A stretch of DNA of 8,112 nucleotides from Candidatus Brocadiaceae bacterium (GCA_003567495.1 PWZK01000198.1:1-8112), one strand, 5' to 3'; shown: positions 1 to 6,802, numbered from the stretch's first letter. Numbers and translations are program-made. Notes: a model not told the origin generated them from the sequence alone.

Positions 1-22
1 AAACGGCGCTTTGCCCTTCGGG

Positions 23-119
23 CAAGCCTCCAGCGGCACATCTGCTTCAGAAAGCCGCGCTTGCAGTATTTGAATACAGCGGCGCTTGCTTTCTTCGCAT
101 CTGCACCACTGGAGGCTTG
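23..119. repeat. Long imperfect palindrome (cruciform or hairpin element)
   Basis: The outer arms 23-45 and 97-119 are inverted copies matching at 18 of 23 positions; the outermost 11 bases, beginning CAAGCCTCCAG, match perfectly. Inner segments pair about the same centre near position 71: 49-54 with 89-94, 57-60 with 82-85, and 66-70 with 73-77. The whole 97 bp could therefore fold into one interrupted hairpin. A separate 6-bp hairpin with a 3-nt loop (TTGCCC/GGGCAA) lies at 11-25 and overlaps its left edge. No protein is encoded. It resembles a REP- or MITE-like intergenic element, but the family is not identified, and the element may continue left of the window. Confidence 0.6.
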
Positions 120-191
120 TGAGAAAAGCAGGATAGGCGGCTTGCCTTTCGCGCATCTGCACCGCTGGAAACGCGTGAAATAAGCGGGTTA
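79..191. repeat. Imperfect 56-bp direct duplication
   Basis: Two adjacent diverged copies, roughly 79-135 and 136-191, repeat with a 56-bp offset. The best conserved block is the 18-mer at 96-113, which recurs at 152-169 with one difference (CGCATCTGCACC then A or G then CTGGA). GCTTGC-type sequence precedes it in both copies, and an AAGC(A/G)GG motif follows. The first copy contains the right arm of the palindrome at 23-119, so the duplication probably arose from that element. Confidence 0.5.
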
Positions 192-199
192 AGGCAATG

Positions 200-230
200 T
201 ATAGGACTTATAGGACCTATAGGACCTATA
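200..230. repeat. 9-nt tandem array, TATAGGACC type
   Basis: Three consecutive 9-nt units start at 200, 209 and 218 (TATAGGACT, TATAGGACC, TATAGGACC), followed by a partial TATA. On the oxidoreductase transcript this reads as repeated TATAGGTCC and begins 7 nt after that gene's stop codon. It shares the 9-nt period, the GGAC core and the position at a gene's 3' end with the arrays near 6626 and 6744. Confidence 0.75.
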
Positions 231-237
231 TGTCAAA

Positions 238-1341
238 TTATTCATCCAGGGTGTATCCCGTCAGTCCCATCGGCAGTGGCGCCGGCTGCTCGCAAACGCT
301 ACCGACCGGAACGTGTTTGCCCTCATCCGAGGCCTCGTGAATACTGTGCATGACATCAAGCACGTGATATGTCAGCTCGCCACCGGCCCGCGGTTTTGCA
401 CCAGAGTTCAGCGAATGTGCCAAATCGGCCACACCTATACCTCTGCTGTTTTCTGCAAACCCGTGTGAAAGAGGGATTTGTTTCCATTCTCCGGCGCCGG
501 GCCGGAAAATGCTCACCGGGCCTCCAAACGTGTTGGGATCGGGGACACTCAAAGAGCCCCGGGTTCCGTAGATTTCTATTCTGGGCAAGGTCCCCCTCCA
601 TACATCAAAACTTGTAATTATCGATCCAATCGCCCCGTTTTTAAAATCAAGCAGCCCCGTCACATGGGTGGGGACGTCCACTTCAATTATGTCGCCGTAT
701 TTTGCCTCGCTGGTGATGGTCCTTTCTTCAAAGGCTTTGCCGGTGGCGCCGGTCACCCTTTCTATCGGTCCGAGCAGGCATACCAGCGCGGTCAGGTAAT
801 AAGGGCCCATATCAAACATAGGGCCGCCGCCGGTTTTATAATAAAATTCCGGATCCGGATGCCAGCTTTCATGGCCGTGACAGGCCATAAAGGCGGTAGC
901 AGAAACAGGATCGCCTATCCAGCCGTCATCAATAATCTTGCGACATGTCTGGATGCCGCCGCCGAGAAATGTATCGGGAGCACCGCCAACCAGAAGATTG
1001 TTTTTGCGGGCCGTCTCCAGAATTTTCGCCCCGTCTTCTCTGGCAATGGCAAGAGGTTTTTCAACATAAACATTTTTGCCCGCTTTAAGGCCGGACAAGC
1101 ATATCTCCGCATGAGACGGCGGAGTGGTCAGGTTAACCACTATATCTATGTTGGGATTCTCCAGCAGCTCACCGGTGCTGCAAACAACCGGAACGTCGTA
1201 TTCCCTTGCTTTTTTCTCCGCCCTTTCTCTTATCAGGTCGGAACAGGCCGCCAGTTCCAGTACTTCAAACTTTTTAATGTTCTTGAAATAGATATCACAA
1301 ATGTTACCGCAGCCTACAATGCCGACTTTTTTCTTATCCAT
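238..1341 (-). CDS. Gfo/Idh/MocA-family NAD(P)-dependent oxidoreductase
   Basis: This 367-residue protein has the usual length and order of the family. An N-terminal Rossmann fold starts with VGIVGCGNIC (residues 6-15), followed by an acidic residue after the second strand (D35), the NLTTPPSHAE stretch (70-79) and the EKP motif at 94-96 with the expected catalytic lysine K95. The C-terminal alpha/beta domain includes GGGPMFDMGPYYLTAL (171-186). The family oxidises or reduces sugars, inositols or related polyols with a bound nicotinamide cofactor in the cytoplasm; the substrate cannot be read here. The usual D-x-G-x-H-x-x-D motif is changed: D177 remains, but tyrosine 181 and threonine 184 stand where His and Asp usually sit. 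The start at 1341 is supported by GGAG six bases upstream. The gene is divergent from the GGDEF genes, and no pathway partner is in view. Confidence 0.93.
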   Translation of the reverse strand: MDKKKVGIVGCGNICDIYFKNIKKFEVLELAACSDLIRERAEKKAREYDVPVVCSTGELLENPNIDIVVNLTTPPSHAEICLSGLKAGKNVYVEKPLAIAREDGAKILETARKNNLLVGGAPDTFLGGGIQTCRKIIDDGWIGDPVSATAFMACHGHESWHPDPEFYYKTGGGPMFDMGPYYLTALVCLLGPIERVTGATGKAFEERTITSEAKYGDIIEVDVPTHVTGLLDFKNGAIGSIITSFDVWRGTLPRIEIYGTRGSLSVPDPNTFGGPVSIFRPGAGEWKQIPLSHGFAENSRGIGVADLAHSLNSGAKPRAGGELTYHVLDVMHSIHEASDEGKHVPVGSVCEQPAPLPMGLTGYTLDE

Positions 1342-1460
1342 ACCTCGCTCCGATTAAAAGAATCCGTTGCTGACCGATGAACGCCGGGCTTTCCTGCCCA
1401 AAGACCATTTTTGTTCGATTCCAGATATGCTTTGAACTCCTCAAGTTTGCCGTTGCTCAT
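1314..1460 (-). CDS. Doubtful 48-residue frame or gene remnant
   Basis: A minus-strand frame opens with ATG at 1460 and stops with TAG at 1314-1316, overlapping the first 28 bases of the oxidoreductase gene in another frame. Its first half reads like protein (MSNGKLEEFKAYLESNKNGL), charged and probably helical. The second half is less convincing. Only a weak purine-rich stretch precedes the ATG, and an in-frame stop lies 13 codons upstream. It may be the start of a decayed gene, a leader peptide translationally coupled to the oxidoreductase, or chance. I do not recognise a family. Confidence 0.22.
   Translation of the reverse strand: MSNGKLEEFKAYLESNKNGLWAGKPGVHRSATDSFNRSEVWIRKKSAL
1348..1351 (-). 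promoter_or_regulatory. Ribosome binding site of the oxidoreductase gene
   Basis: On the minus strand GGAG lies six bases before the ATG at 1341. This spacing is good for a Shine-Dalgarno site and fixes the start codon. It contrasts with the two GGDEF genes, which have no such site. Confidence 0.6.
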
Positions 1461-1503
1461 TGCCACTCGCCACTCTGGCCGGCATCCGGTTCACTGAAGA
1501 CTT

Positions 1504-1521
1504 GCAGGCATTTTTGCCTGC
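1504..1521. repeat. GCAGGCA hairpin
   Basis: GCAGGCA (1504-1510) and TGCCTGC (1515-1521) are a perfect 7-bp inverted repeat around TTTT. It shares the GCAGGC/GCCTGC stem with the two hairpins at 8022-8039 and 8077-8093, and a CGTAGCG sequence follows within about 15 bases. It is probably a small relative of the same intergenic repeat. No T-run follows on either strand, so it is a poor terminator candidate. Confidence 0.45.
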
Positions 1522-1637
1522 CTCCACGTAGCGTGACTCACTGAGGATATGCGGTTTATCATTTTACCGAGGCAACGTATCGAGTGCAAGTGTCGGGTCC
1601 GGTCTTTGTTCCTGCCTCCCCGCATCCATAAAGTAGG

Positions 1638-1666
1638 TTGCATTTGCACCTGCTTACGTGTAAAAT
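1638..1666 (+). promoter_or_regulatory. Candidate sigma-70-type promoter for the GGDEF genes
   Basis: TTGCAT (1638-1643) and TAAAAT (1661-1666) are separated by 17 bases. The -10 matches the consensus at 5 of 6 positions; the -35 matches only TTG. Transcription would start near 1673 and give a leader of about 40 nt. This is suggestive only. Confidence 0.3.
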
Positions 1667-1712
1667 ACCAGAAAGGAAGCAAATAATCACATCGTCTTAA
1701 AAAAATAAACTT

Positions 1713-3167
1713 ATGAAAAGCGATCAGGGAACGGAACAAATCCGGAAAAATTCAGGACGTTCGGCGTTGGCCGCGGCCGTCATGGTGCTGGCCGGCCCGG
1801 CGGCGGTTGCCGCCGGCAGGCCGCTTCTTGCAGGCGTGTTCGGTGTATTTCTGGTAGTATTCTGCGTCGTTAAGTGGGGGATCTGCGGCGGGATGGTGTC
1901 TGCCGCCTGGGCCTCGGCCGTGATGCTCGGGGCGTTTGCCGCCGGAACGGCGTATCTGACCGGCACCGAGCTTTTCACCGCTTTTTTGACCTACTTTGCG
2001 CTCGGCGCGGGGCTGGGCAGGGTGATCGAGGTGCTTCGCGCGCAGCAAAGAGCCATGGAGCAGACGAACGAAAGCCTCAGGAGAGAAAAGGTGTTTGCCG
2101 GCAAGGTAATGGAAACGCTCAGAGAGCGCGAGAAAAAATACCGCGACATGGCGTTCTCGATGCCGGGCCGATCCGAAATCGAGAAGATGGTGTCCCATAT
2201 GAAGGTTATATCCGGGGTGCTGTCCTGTTTTGTCGAAACTCCCCTTGAACGGAAAGATGAGGCCACAGGCCAATTCTTGCGCCGCACCGGCGAGTTTTTC
2301 AAGTTCGACCGGTGCCGGCTTTTCATGATGTCGAAAGACGCGGCAACACTTGCCAACACGCACCGGTGGTTTAGCGACGCGGCGGGGGTGCGGAGCGACC
2401 TTGCAGAGGACATTGATGTGCGGGATGTTCCGTGGCTTATGGAGCGGCTGCAGAGCCGCGAGCCGGTAAAAATCGACGACGTTGGCGAGATGCCGCCGGC
2501 GGCGGAGGCCGAAAAAAGCATGTTAGAACGACAGGGCGTAAGCTCTTTGCTGTGTTTTCCGGTCGTAATTGAAGATAAGCTTAAAGGCTTTTTCGAGTTC
2601 GGCGTTATGGGCGAGAAGGGGATGGAGAGGAGCGATGGTGATGTTGCGTCTCTGAAGGCCGTTGTCGATATAGCCGAGTGCGCCCTGGCCAGGTACGAGT
2701 CCGAAGAACGTTTCCTTCGCCTTATCTACCACGACAGGTTAACCGATGTGTTTAACCGCGCTTTTTTTGAAGAGGAGATGGAGCGTCTGGACGTAAAACG
2801 ACAGCAACCGCTCAGCATTATAGTCGCCGACGTCAGGGGGCTGAAACACTTAAACGCTGAAATGGGGCGAGACAGGGACGATGAGCTTATCGTAAAAGCT
2901 GCCGCAATATTGCGCAGGGCGTGCCGGCGGGAGGATATTCTGGCACGCTGGAGCGGCGGGGAGTTTGTTATCCTTTTCCCCCAGACCGGAAGTGAACGAG
3001 TGGAGAAAATATGTGAGAGGATACGCCGCATGTTTGCAGGCGTTGAGGAGGAACTGGTGCCCGTTTCCATTGCGCTGGGGTGTGCGACAAAAGAAAGTGC
3101 CTTGCAGGATATTAACGAGGTGCGCAAAAATGCTAAAAAGCGAATGGAGTTGAACAAGTGTATGTGA
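1713..3167 (+). CDS. Membrane GAF protein with degenerate GGDEF domain
   Basis: This is a 484-residue inner-membrane signalling protein. Residues about 19-105 form about four membrane segments with the motif KWGICGGMVSAAWAS, followed by a coiled coil to about 150. A GAF domain spans about 165-325 (SSLLCFPVVI near 277-286), and a GGDEF fold spans about 338-480. The active-site motif is SGGEF (414-418) instead of GG(D/E)EF, so the third-position acid is lost. GH and GD nearby are also changed (GRDRDDELI), although D373 of the first metal site remains. The inhibitory-site motif RRED (405-408), five residues before SGGEF, is intact. I infer an inactive cyclase, possibly a c-di-GMP receptor. ATG 1713 is the first possible ATG after an in-frame stop. 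It has no Shine-Dalgarno, only an A7 tract 7 nt upstream. The gene lies 125 bp before its larger paralogue. Confidence 0.9.
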   Translation: MKSDQGTEQIRKNSGRSALAAAVMVLAGPAAVAAGRPLLAGVFGVFLVVFCVVKWGICGGMVSAAWASAVMLGAFAAGTAYLTGTELFTAFLTYFALGAGLGRVIEVLRAQQRAMEQTNESLRREKVFAGKVMETLREREKKYRDMAFSMPGRSEIEKMVSHMKVISGVLSCFVETPLERKDEATGQFLRRTGEFFKFDRCRLFMMSKDAATLANTHRWFSDAAGVRSDLAEDIDVRDVPWLMERLQSREPVKIDDVGEMPPAAEAEKSMLERQGVSSLLCFPVVIEDKLKGFFEFGVMGEKGMERSDGDVASLKAVVDIAECALARYESEERFLRLIYHDRLTDVFNRAFFEEEMERLDVKRQQPLSIIVADVRGLKHLNAEMGRDRDDELIVKAAAILRRACRREDILARWSGGEFVILFPQTGSERVEKICERIRRMFAGVEEELVPVSIALGCATKESALQDINEVRKNAKKRMELNKCM

Positions 3168-3209
3168 GTTGTGGGTTCTGGATGTCAATGGAGGAGGGCT
3201 GCGGTGCCT

Positions 3210-3241
3210 TTGTCCAGAATGTTTATCCTGTCCATGCCGTT
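3210..3241. repeat. Degenerate GTCC-type repeat after the first GGDEF gene
   Basis: TTGTCCAGAATG and TATCCTGTCCATG lie within 75 bases of the preceding stop codon. The 14-mer CTGTCCATGCCGTT (3228-3241) is identical to 6762-6775 in the array beside the pilus gene. This looks like a decayed relative of the 9-nt arrays; it has no clean period. Confidence 0.4.
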
Positions 3242-3292
3242 TAAAATAATTACCGCATGGCCGCCCGCCGCAGCGGCTGCAAAAAAAGAAAA

Positions 3293-6200
3293 ATGAATTA
3301 TTCAAAGTACAAACCGCTTCTGTTTATCAGTGCGTCTGCGCTTGTGCTGGCGGTGCTGATATATGTCGTGCCGCCGCTTGACGCGGGCCTTTTCGGCCTG
3401 ATGCTTGTGGTGCTTTGCTCCGTTAAATGGGGGCTTGGCGGCGGGATCATTTCCGCTGCGTGGGCGTCGGGCATATTGCTTTCTCTGTACTTTTTCTCTG
3501 ATATTTTTATCAGCTCGGTGGAACTGATTACAGCTCTGGTGGCTTTTGTCGGACTTGGCGTGGGGCTTGGCAAGATCATTGACATAATCCGGCTGCAGGA
3601 AAAAAAGATAAGAGACAGGAACGAGGAACTTCAGTATGAGAAACAGTTCGCTTCCGAGGTGCTCGATACCCAGGGCGCGCTGGTGACCGTGCTGGATAAA
3701 GACGGCGGGATCGTTCGTTTCAACCGCGCCTGCGAGGAAACGACAGGATACACCAGGGCGGAAGTTGTCGGCCGGCGTTTTCAGGATATATTTCTGGATG
3801 AGGATGGAAAAGAGGATGTTATGAGCGTTTTTGAATCGCTTAACTCCGGCGATCACCGCGAGCGATTTGAAAATCACTGGCTGACAAAAAGCGGCGAAAG
3901 ACGTCTGATATCGTGGGCGAATACGGTCTTGCACGCCCCCGACGGGAATATCAGCCATATAGTGGCGACCGGAGTCGACGTCACGGAACACAGGGAAACC
4001 GAGCGGGCGCTGCGCGAGAACGAGAAGAACCTTTCGCTCACGCTCCAGTCCATCGGAGACGGCGTGATAGTCACCGATCCAGACGCCCGCATCGTGCGCC
4101 TCAACCCCGTCGCCGAAAAGCTCACGGGATGGACGTCCGACGAAGCGATGGGCAGACCCGTTGACGAAGTTTTTCAGCTCGTTAAAGAACGCACCGGCAA
4201 ACCGATAGCAAATCCGGTTCATAAAGTAATAGAGAAGGGCGAAGGGTCCACACTGGAAAGCGATTCCACCCTCATAGCCCGCGATGGAACAAAACGTCAG
4301 GTAGTCGACAGCGCGGCGCCTATTTTTGACGGCGATGATGAGCTAACCGGGGTGATAATGGTTTTTCTCGACGTTACCGAACAATACCGGATTCAGCAGG
4401 CCCTTCAGGAGTCGGAGAAAAGATACCGGACGCTGTTCGAAACCATGGCGGAGGGCTGCATAGTTATCGGACACGACCTGGAATGCGTGTACGTAAACGA
4501 TGTGGCGGTTGAACAGGGACAGAAAACCAGGGGGAAACTTATCGGTAAAAAGTTCAACGAAATCTGCCCGGGACTCAGTGACGAGGAGCTTTTATCAGCC
4601 GTCGAAGACTCCCTGAAAAACCGCGTGGTGCGGCGACTGGAAAAACTTTTCACCCTCCCCGACGGTGATAAAAGGTGGTTTCAGCTTTCCATGCACCCCG
4701 TGCCGGAAGGAGTGTTCATGCTTTCACTCGATATAACCGACCGGAAGCGGACCGAAGATCTGATCAAAGAAAATGAAAAACAATTTCGTCACCTTGTTTC
4801 AAATGTGCCGGGTGTGATATTCAGGGCGGACTGCGATCCTGAAAGAACCATAAAGTATATAAGCGATGGTATCGAGGAACTGGCCGGTTATCCGGCGTCC
4901 GATTTCTTCAACAACGCCGTGCGTGCTTTCCACAGCATAATCGACCCCGAAGATCGGGCTGCTGTAAGCGAGGCCGTGCGGGATAAGCTACCGGATAAAA
5001 ATCATTATACCGTTACTTACAGGATAAAAACCGCATCCGGCGAGGTTAAATGGGTTTTTGAAAGCGGGCAGGTCGTCAGCGATGAAGACGATGACGGCGG
5101 GGGTTACATAGACGGTTTTTTAATCGACATAACCGAGCGAAAAAAGACAGAGGACAACCTGCAGAGCCAGCTGGAGTTTGAAAAACGAATCTACGACATC
5201 TCAACGCGTTTTATCGAGACTACGACCGATCGGATAGAGGAAGGCATACAATATGCCCTGGAGAGTATAGGCGGGTTTTTTGATGTAGACCGAAGCTACC
5301 TCATTCTGTTCGCCGACGGCAAGCGGGATCTTAAAGATATTCATGAATGGTGTTGGGAAGGGATCGAGCCCAAAATAGAAGGCATACGGGACATACAGTC
5401 CCTTCTGTGTTTCCCTGTAGTTATAGACGGCAAACTCTCGGGCTTTTTGGGCATCGACGCGCCCGGCAGCGGAGAAGGATTGTCCGAGAATCAGAGGTCG
5501 CTCATGTGCGTTGTTGCGGAAGTTATCTCCAATGCCATGGCCCGTCACCATGCCGAAGAAGAACTCAAATATCTGACCTATCACGACCCGCTTACGGACG
5601 CGTTCAATCGCAGATTTTTTGAAGAAGAGACCACCAGGTTGGATGTAAAACGTCAGCTCCCGATGAGTATCGTTATGGGCGATGTAAACGGACTGAAGCT
5701 GTTCAATGACACCTTCGGGCACGACAAAGGCGACGATCTTCTCAGAAAAGCCGTCGACATATTAAAAGATTCTTTCAGGAAAGAGGATATCGTCGCGCGG
5801 TGGGGAGGAGATGAATTTGTAGCGCTTCTGCCTCAGACCGAAAGCCGGAGGGTCGAGGAAATCTGCGCGCGCGTGCGCAAAGCATGCCTGGAGACGCACG
5901 ATTCGCAGATGCCCGTCTCGATCGCCCTCGGGTATGCGACCAAAGAAGGCGAGGACCGGGACATTCAGGACGTCAGGCGAGAGGCTGAAGAACTTATGTA
6001 CAGAAATAAAATGGCGGAGAGCCGCAGCGCCAAAAGCGCGGTGCTCCAGGCGCTGAAAAGGACCATGCGAGCCAACGGACAGGAAACGCAGGAGCACGTT
6101 ACCCGCCAGCAGGAGCTGGCTATGGCGATGGGAAAAGAAATCGGGCTTTCAAAAGCGGAGCTCGACCGGTTATCTCTGATGGTATCGCTGCACGATATCG

Positions 6201-6607
6201 GCAAGGCTGCGATACCGGGAGAGATACTGACCAAACCGGGGCCGCTTACGGAAGAGGAAATGGAGATTATGAAAACGCATCCCGAACGCGGGTACCGGAT
6301 TCTGGCCTCCACCGACGAGTTTGCTCAGGTCGCCGATGCCATCCTCTATCACCACGAGCACTGGGACGGCGGCGGGTATCCGGAGGGGCTGAAAGGGGAA
6401 GACATACCCGTAATTTCGCGTATAGCTGCGATAGTGGACGCATATGACGTAATGGTCAGCCACAGGCCCTATAGCGAGTCGATGGCGAGAGAGGAATCGG
6501 TTGCGGAACTGAAAAAATGCGCCGGCACGCAGTTCGACCCCGAGCTTGTGGACGTGTTTGTTCGGGTCTGCGAGGGAGGGACGCAGGTTCTCGAGAACAC
6601 GGTTTAA
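3293..6607 (+). CDS. PAS4-GAF-GGDEF-HD-GYP membrane c-di-GMP enzyme
   Basis: From ATG 3293 this is 1104 residues. Residue numbers here count from the upstream ATG 3257, 12 codons earlier. Four membrane segments (about 20-110) share KWGLGGGIISAAWAS with the preceding gene. Four PAS domains follow at about 138-248, 255-385, 388-500 and 506-632, each ending in a D(V/I)T(E/D) linker. A shortened GAF lies at about 641-768. The GGDEF domain (770-930) has first-metal D809, FGHDKGDD, I-site RKED (841-844) and intact GGDEF (850-854). The HD-GYP domain (932-1100) has HDIGK (979-983), THPERG, HHEHWDGGGYP with GYP at 1040-1042, and DAYD. Both diguanylate cyclase and c-di-GMP phosphodiesterase sites look complete, so it should make and degrade c-di-GMP under PAS control. 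ATG 3293 is preferred: an A7 tract lies 5 nt upstream, as in the paralogue, whereas the codons from 3257 cover a GC-rich, noncoding-looking segment. Confidence 0.93.
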   Translation: MNYSKYKPLLFISASALVLAVLIYVVPPLDAGLFGLMLVVLCSVKWGLGGGIISAAWASGILLSLYFFSDIFISSVELITALVAFVGLGVGLGKIIDIIRLQEKKIRDRNEELQYEKQFASEVLDTQGALVTVLDKDGGIVRFNRACEETTGYTRAEVVGRRFQDIFLDEDGKEDVMSVFESLNSGDHRERFENHWLTKSGERRLISWANTVLHAPDGNISHIVATGVDVTEHRETERALRENEKNLSLTLQSIGDGVIVTDPDARIVRLNPVAEKLTGWTSDEAMGRPVDEVFQLVKERTGKPIANPVHKVIEKGEGSTLESDSTLIARDGTKRQVVDSAAPIFDGDDELTGVIMVFLDVTEQYRIQQALQESEKRYRTLFETMAEGCIVIGHDLECVYVNDVAVEQGQKTRGKLIGKKFNEICPGLSDEELLSAVEDSLKNRVVRRLEKLFTLPDGDKRWFQLSMHPVPEGVFMLSLDITDRKRTEDLIKENEKQFRHLVSNVPGVIFRADCDPERTIKYISDGIEELAGYPASDFFNNAVRAFHSIIDPEDRAAVSEAVRDKLPDKNHYTVTYRIKTASGEVKWVFESGQVVSDEDDDGGGYIDGFLIDITERKKTEDNLQSQLEFEKRIYDISTRFIETTTDRIEEGIQYALESIGGFFDVDRSYLILFADGKRDLKDIHEWCWEGIEPKIEGIRDIQSLLCFPVVIDGKLSGFLGIDAPGSGEGLSENQRSLMCVVAEVISNAMARHHAEEELKYLTYHDPLTDAFNRRFFEEETTRLDVKRQLPMSIVMGDVNGLKLFNDTFGHDKGDDLLRKAVDILKDSFRKEDIVARWGGDEFVALLPQTESRRVEEICARVRKACLETHDSQMPVSIALGYATKEGEDRDIQDVRREAEELMYRNKMAESRSAKSAVLQALKRTMRANGQETQEHVTRQQELAMAMGKEIGLSKAELDRLSLMVSLHDIGKAAIPGEILTKPGPLTEEEMEIMKTHPERGYRILASTDEFAQVADAILYHHEHWDGGGYPEGLKGEDIPVISRIAAIVDAYDVMVSHRPYSESMAREESVAELKKCAGTQFDPELVDVFVRVCEGGTQVLENTV

Positions 6608-6625
6608 AGCTTTAGGCGGGGTTTT

Positions 6626-6660
6626 ATGGACAGTATGGACAGTATGGACAGTATGGACGG
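6626..6660 (+). repeat. 9-nt tandem array, ATGGACAGT type
   Basis: Three exact ATGGACAGT units start at 6626, 6635 and 6644, followed by a partial unit ATGGACGG at 6653. The array begins 18 nt after the stop codon of the HD-GYP gene and reads in that gene's direction. It is in opposite orientation to the array at 6744-6802. Confidence 0.85.
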
Positions 6661-6743
6661 CGCGGTCCGGGCGGGCTTGAGAGGGCGCTCGCCTAAAACA
6701 CGCCCCGGTGGCGCTCATGATGCCTGAGAGGCAGCGGCGTTGT

Positions 6744-6802
6744 CTGTCCATGCTGTCCATGCTGTCCATGCCGTTGTCCATAAGGTCCAGGGTGTCGTCC
6801 AT
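6744..6802 (-). repeat. 9-nt array, inverted, beside the pilus gene
   Basis: Three CTGTCCATG units (6744-6770) are followed by diverged GTCCA(T/G) copies. The core starts at 6746, 6755, 6764, 6776, 6785 and 6797, giving spacings of 9, 9, 12, 9 and 12, all multiples of three. Read on the minus strand it is an ATGGACAGC array lying about 30-90 nt after the pilus gene's stop. It is the mirror image of the array after the HD-GYP gene. Confidence 0.8.

Larger units (their letters stand above)
1342..1712. other. Divergent intergenic spacer of 371 bp
   Basis: This spacer separates the divergent oxidoreductase and GGDEF genes. Apart from the doubtful small frame, it contains CACTCGCCACTC-type short repetition near 1464-1475, a strong GCAGGC hairpin at 1504-1521 and a candidate sigma-70-type promoter at 1638-1666. 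A weak bulged hairpin (AGGT...ACCT) lies at about 1635-1651. The middle part, 1525-1630, shows nothing I can interpret. Confidence 0.6.

Noticed and set aside
11..25. TTGCCC/GGGCAA hairpin as terminator of the oxidoreductase gene
   Set aside because: It lies more than 200 bases past the stop, and no T-run follows in that direction.
478..1380. 300-codon plus-strand open frame
   Set aside because: It is antisense to the well-supported oxidoreductase gene, and its translation shows no recognisable domain.
1491..1739. 82-codon minus-strand open frame in the divergent spacer
   Set aside because: It runs through the GCAGGC hairpin and candidate promoter, has atypical composition and no clear ribosome binding site.
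6626..6727. 33-codon plus-strand frame starting in the array (MDSMDSMDSMDG...), with GGCGGGG five bases before it
   Set aside because: The start codons come from the repeat unit, the remainder is low-complexity and basic, and nothing supports translation.
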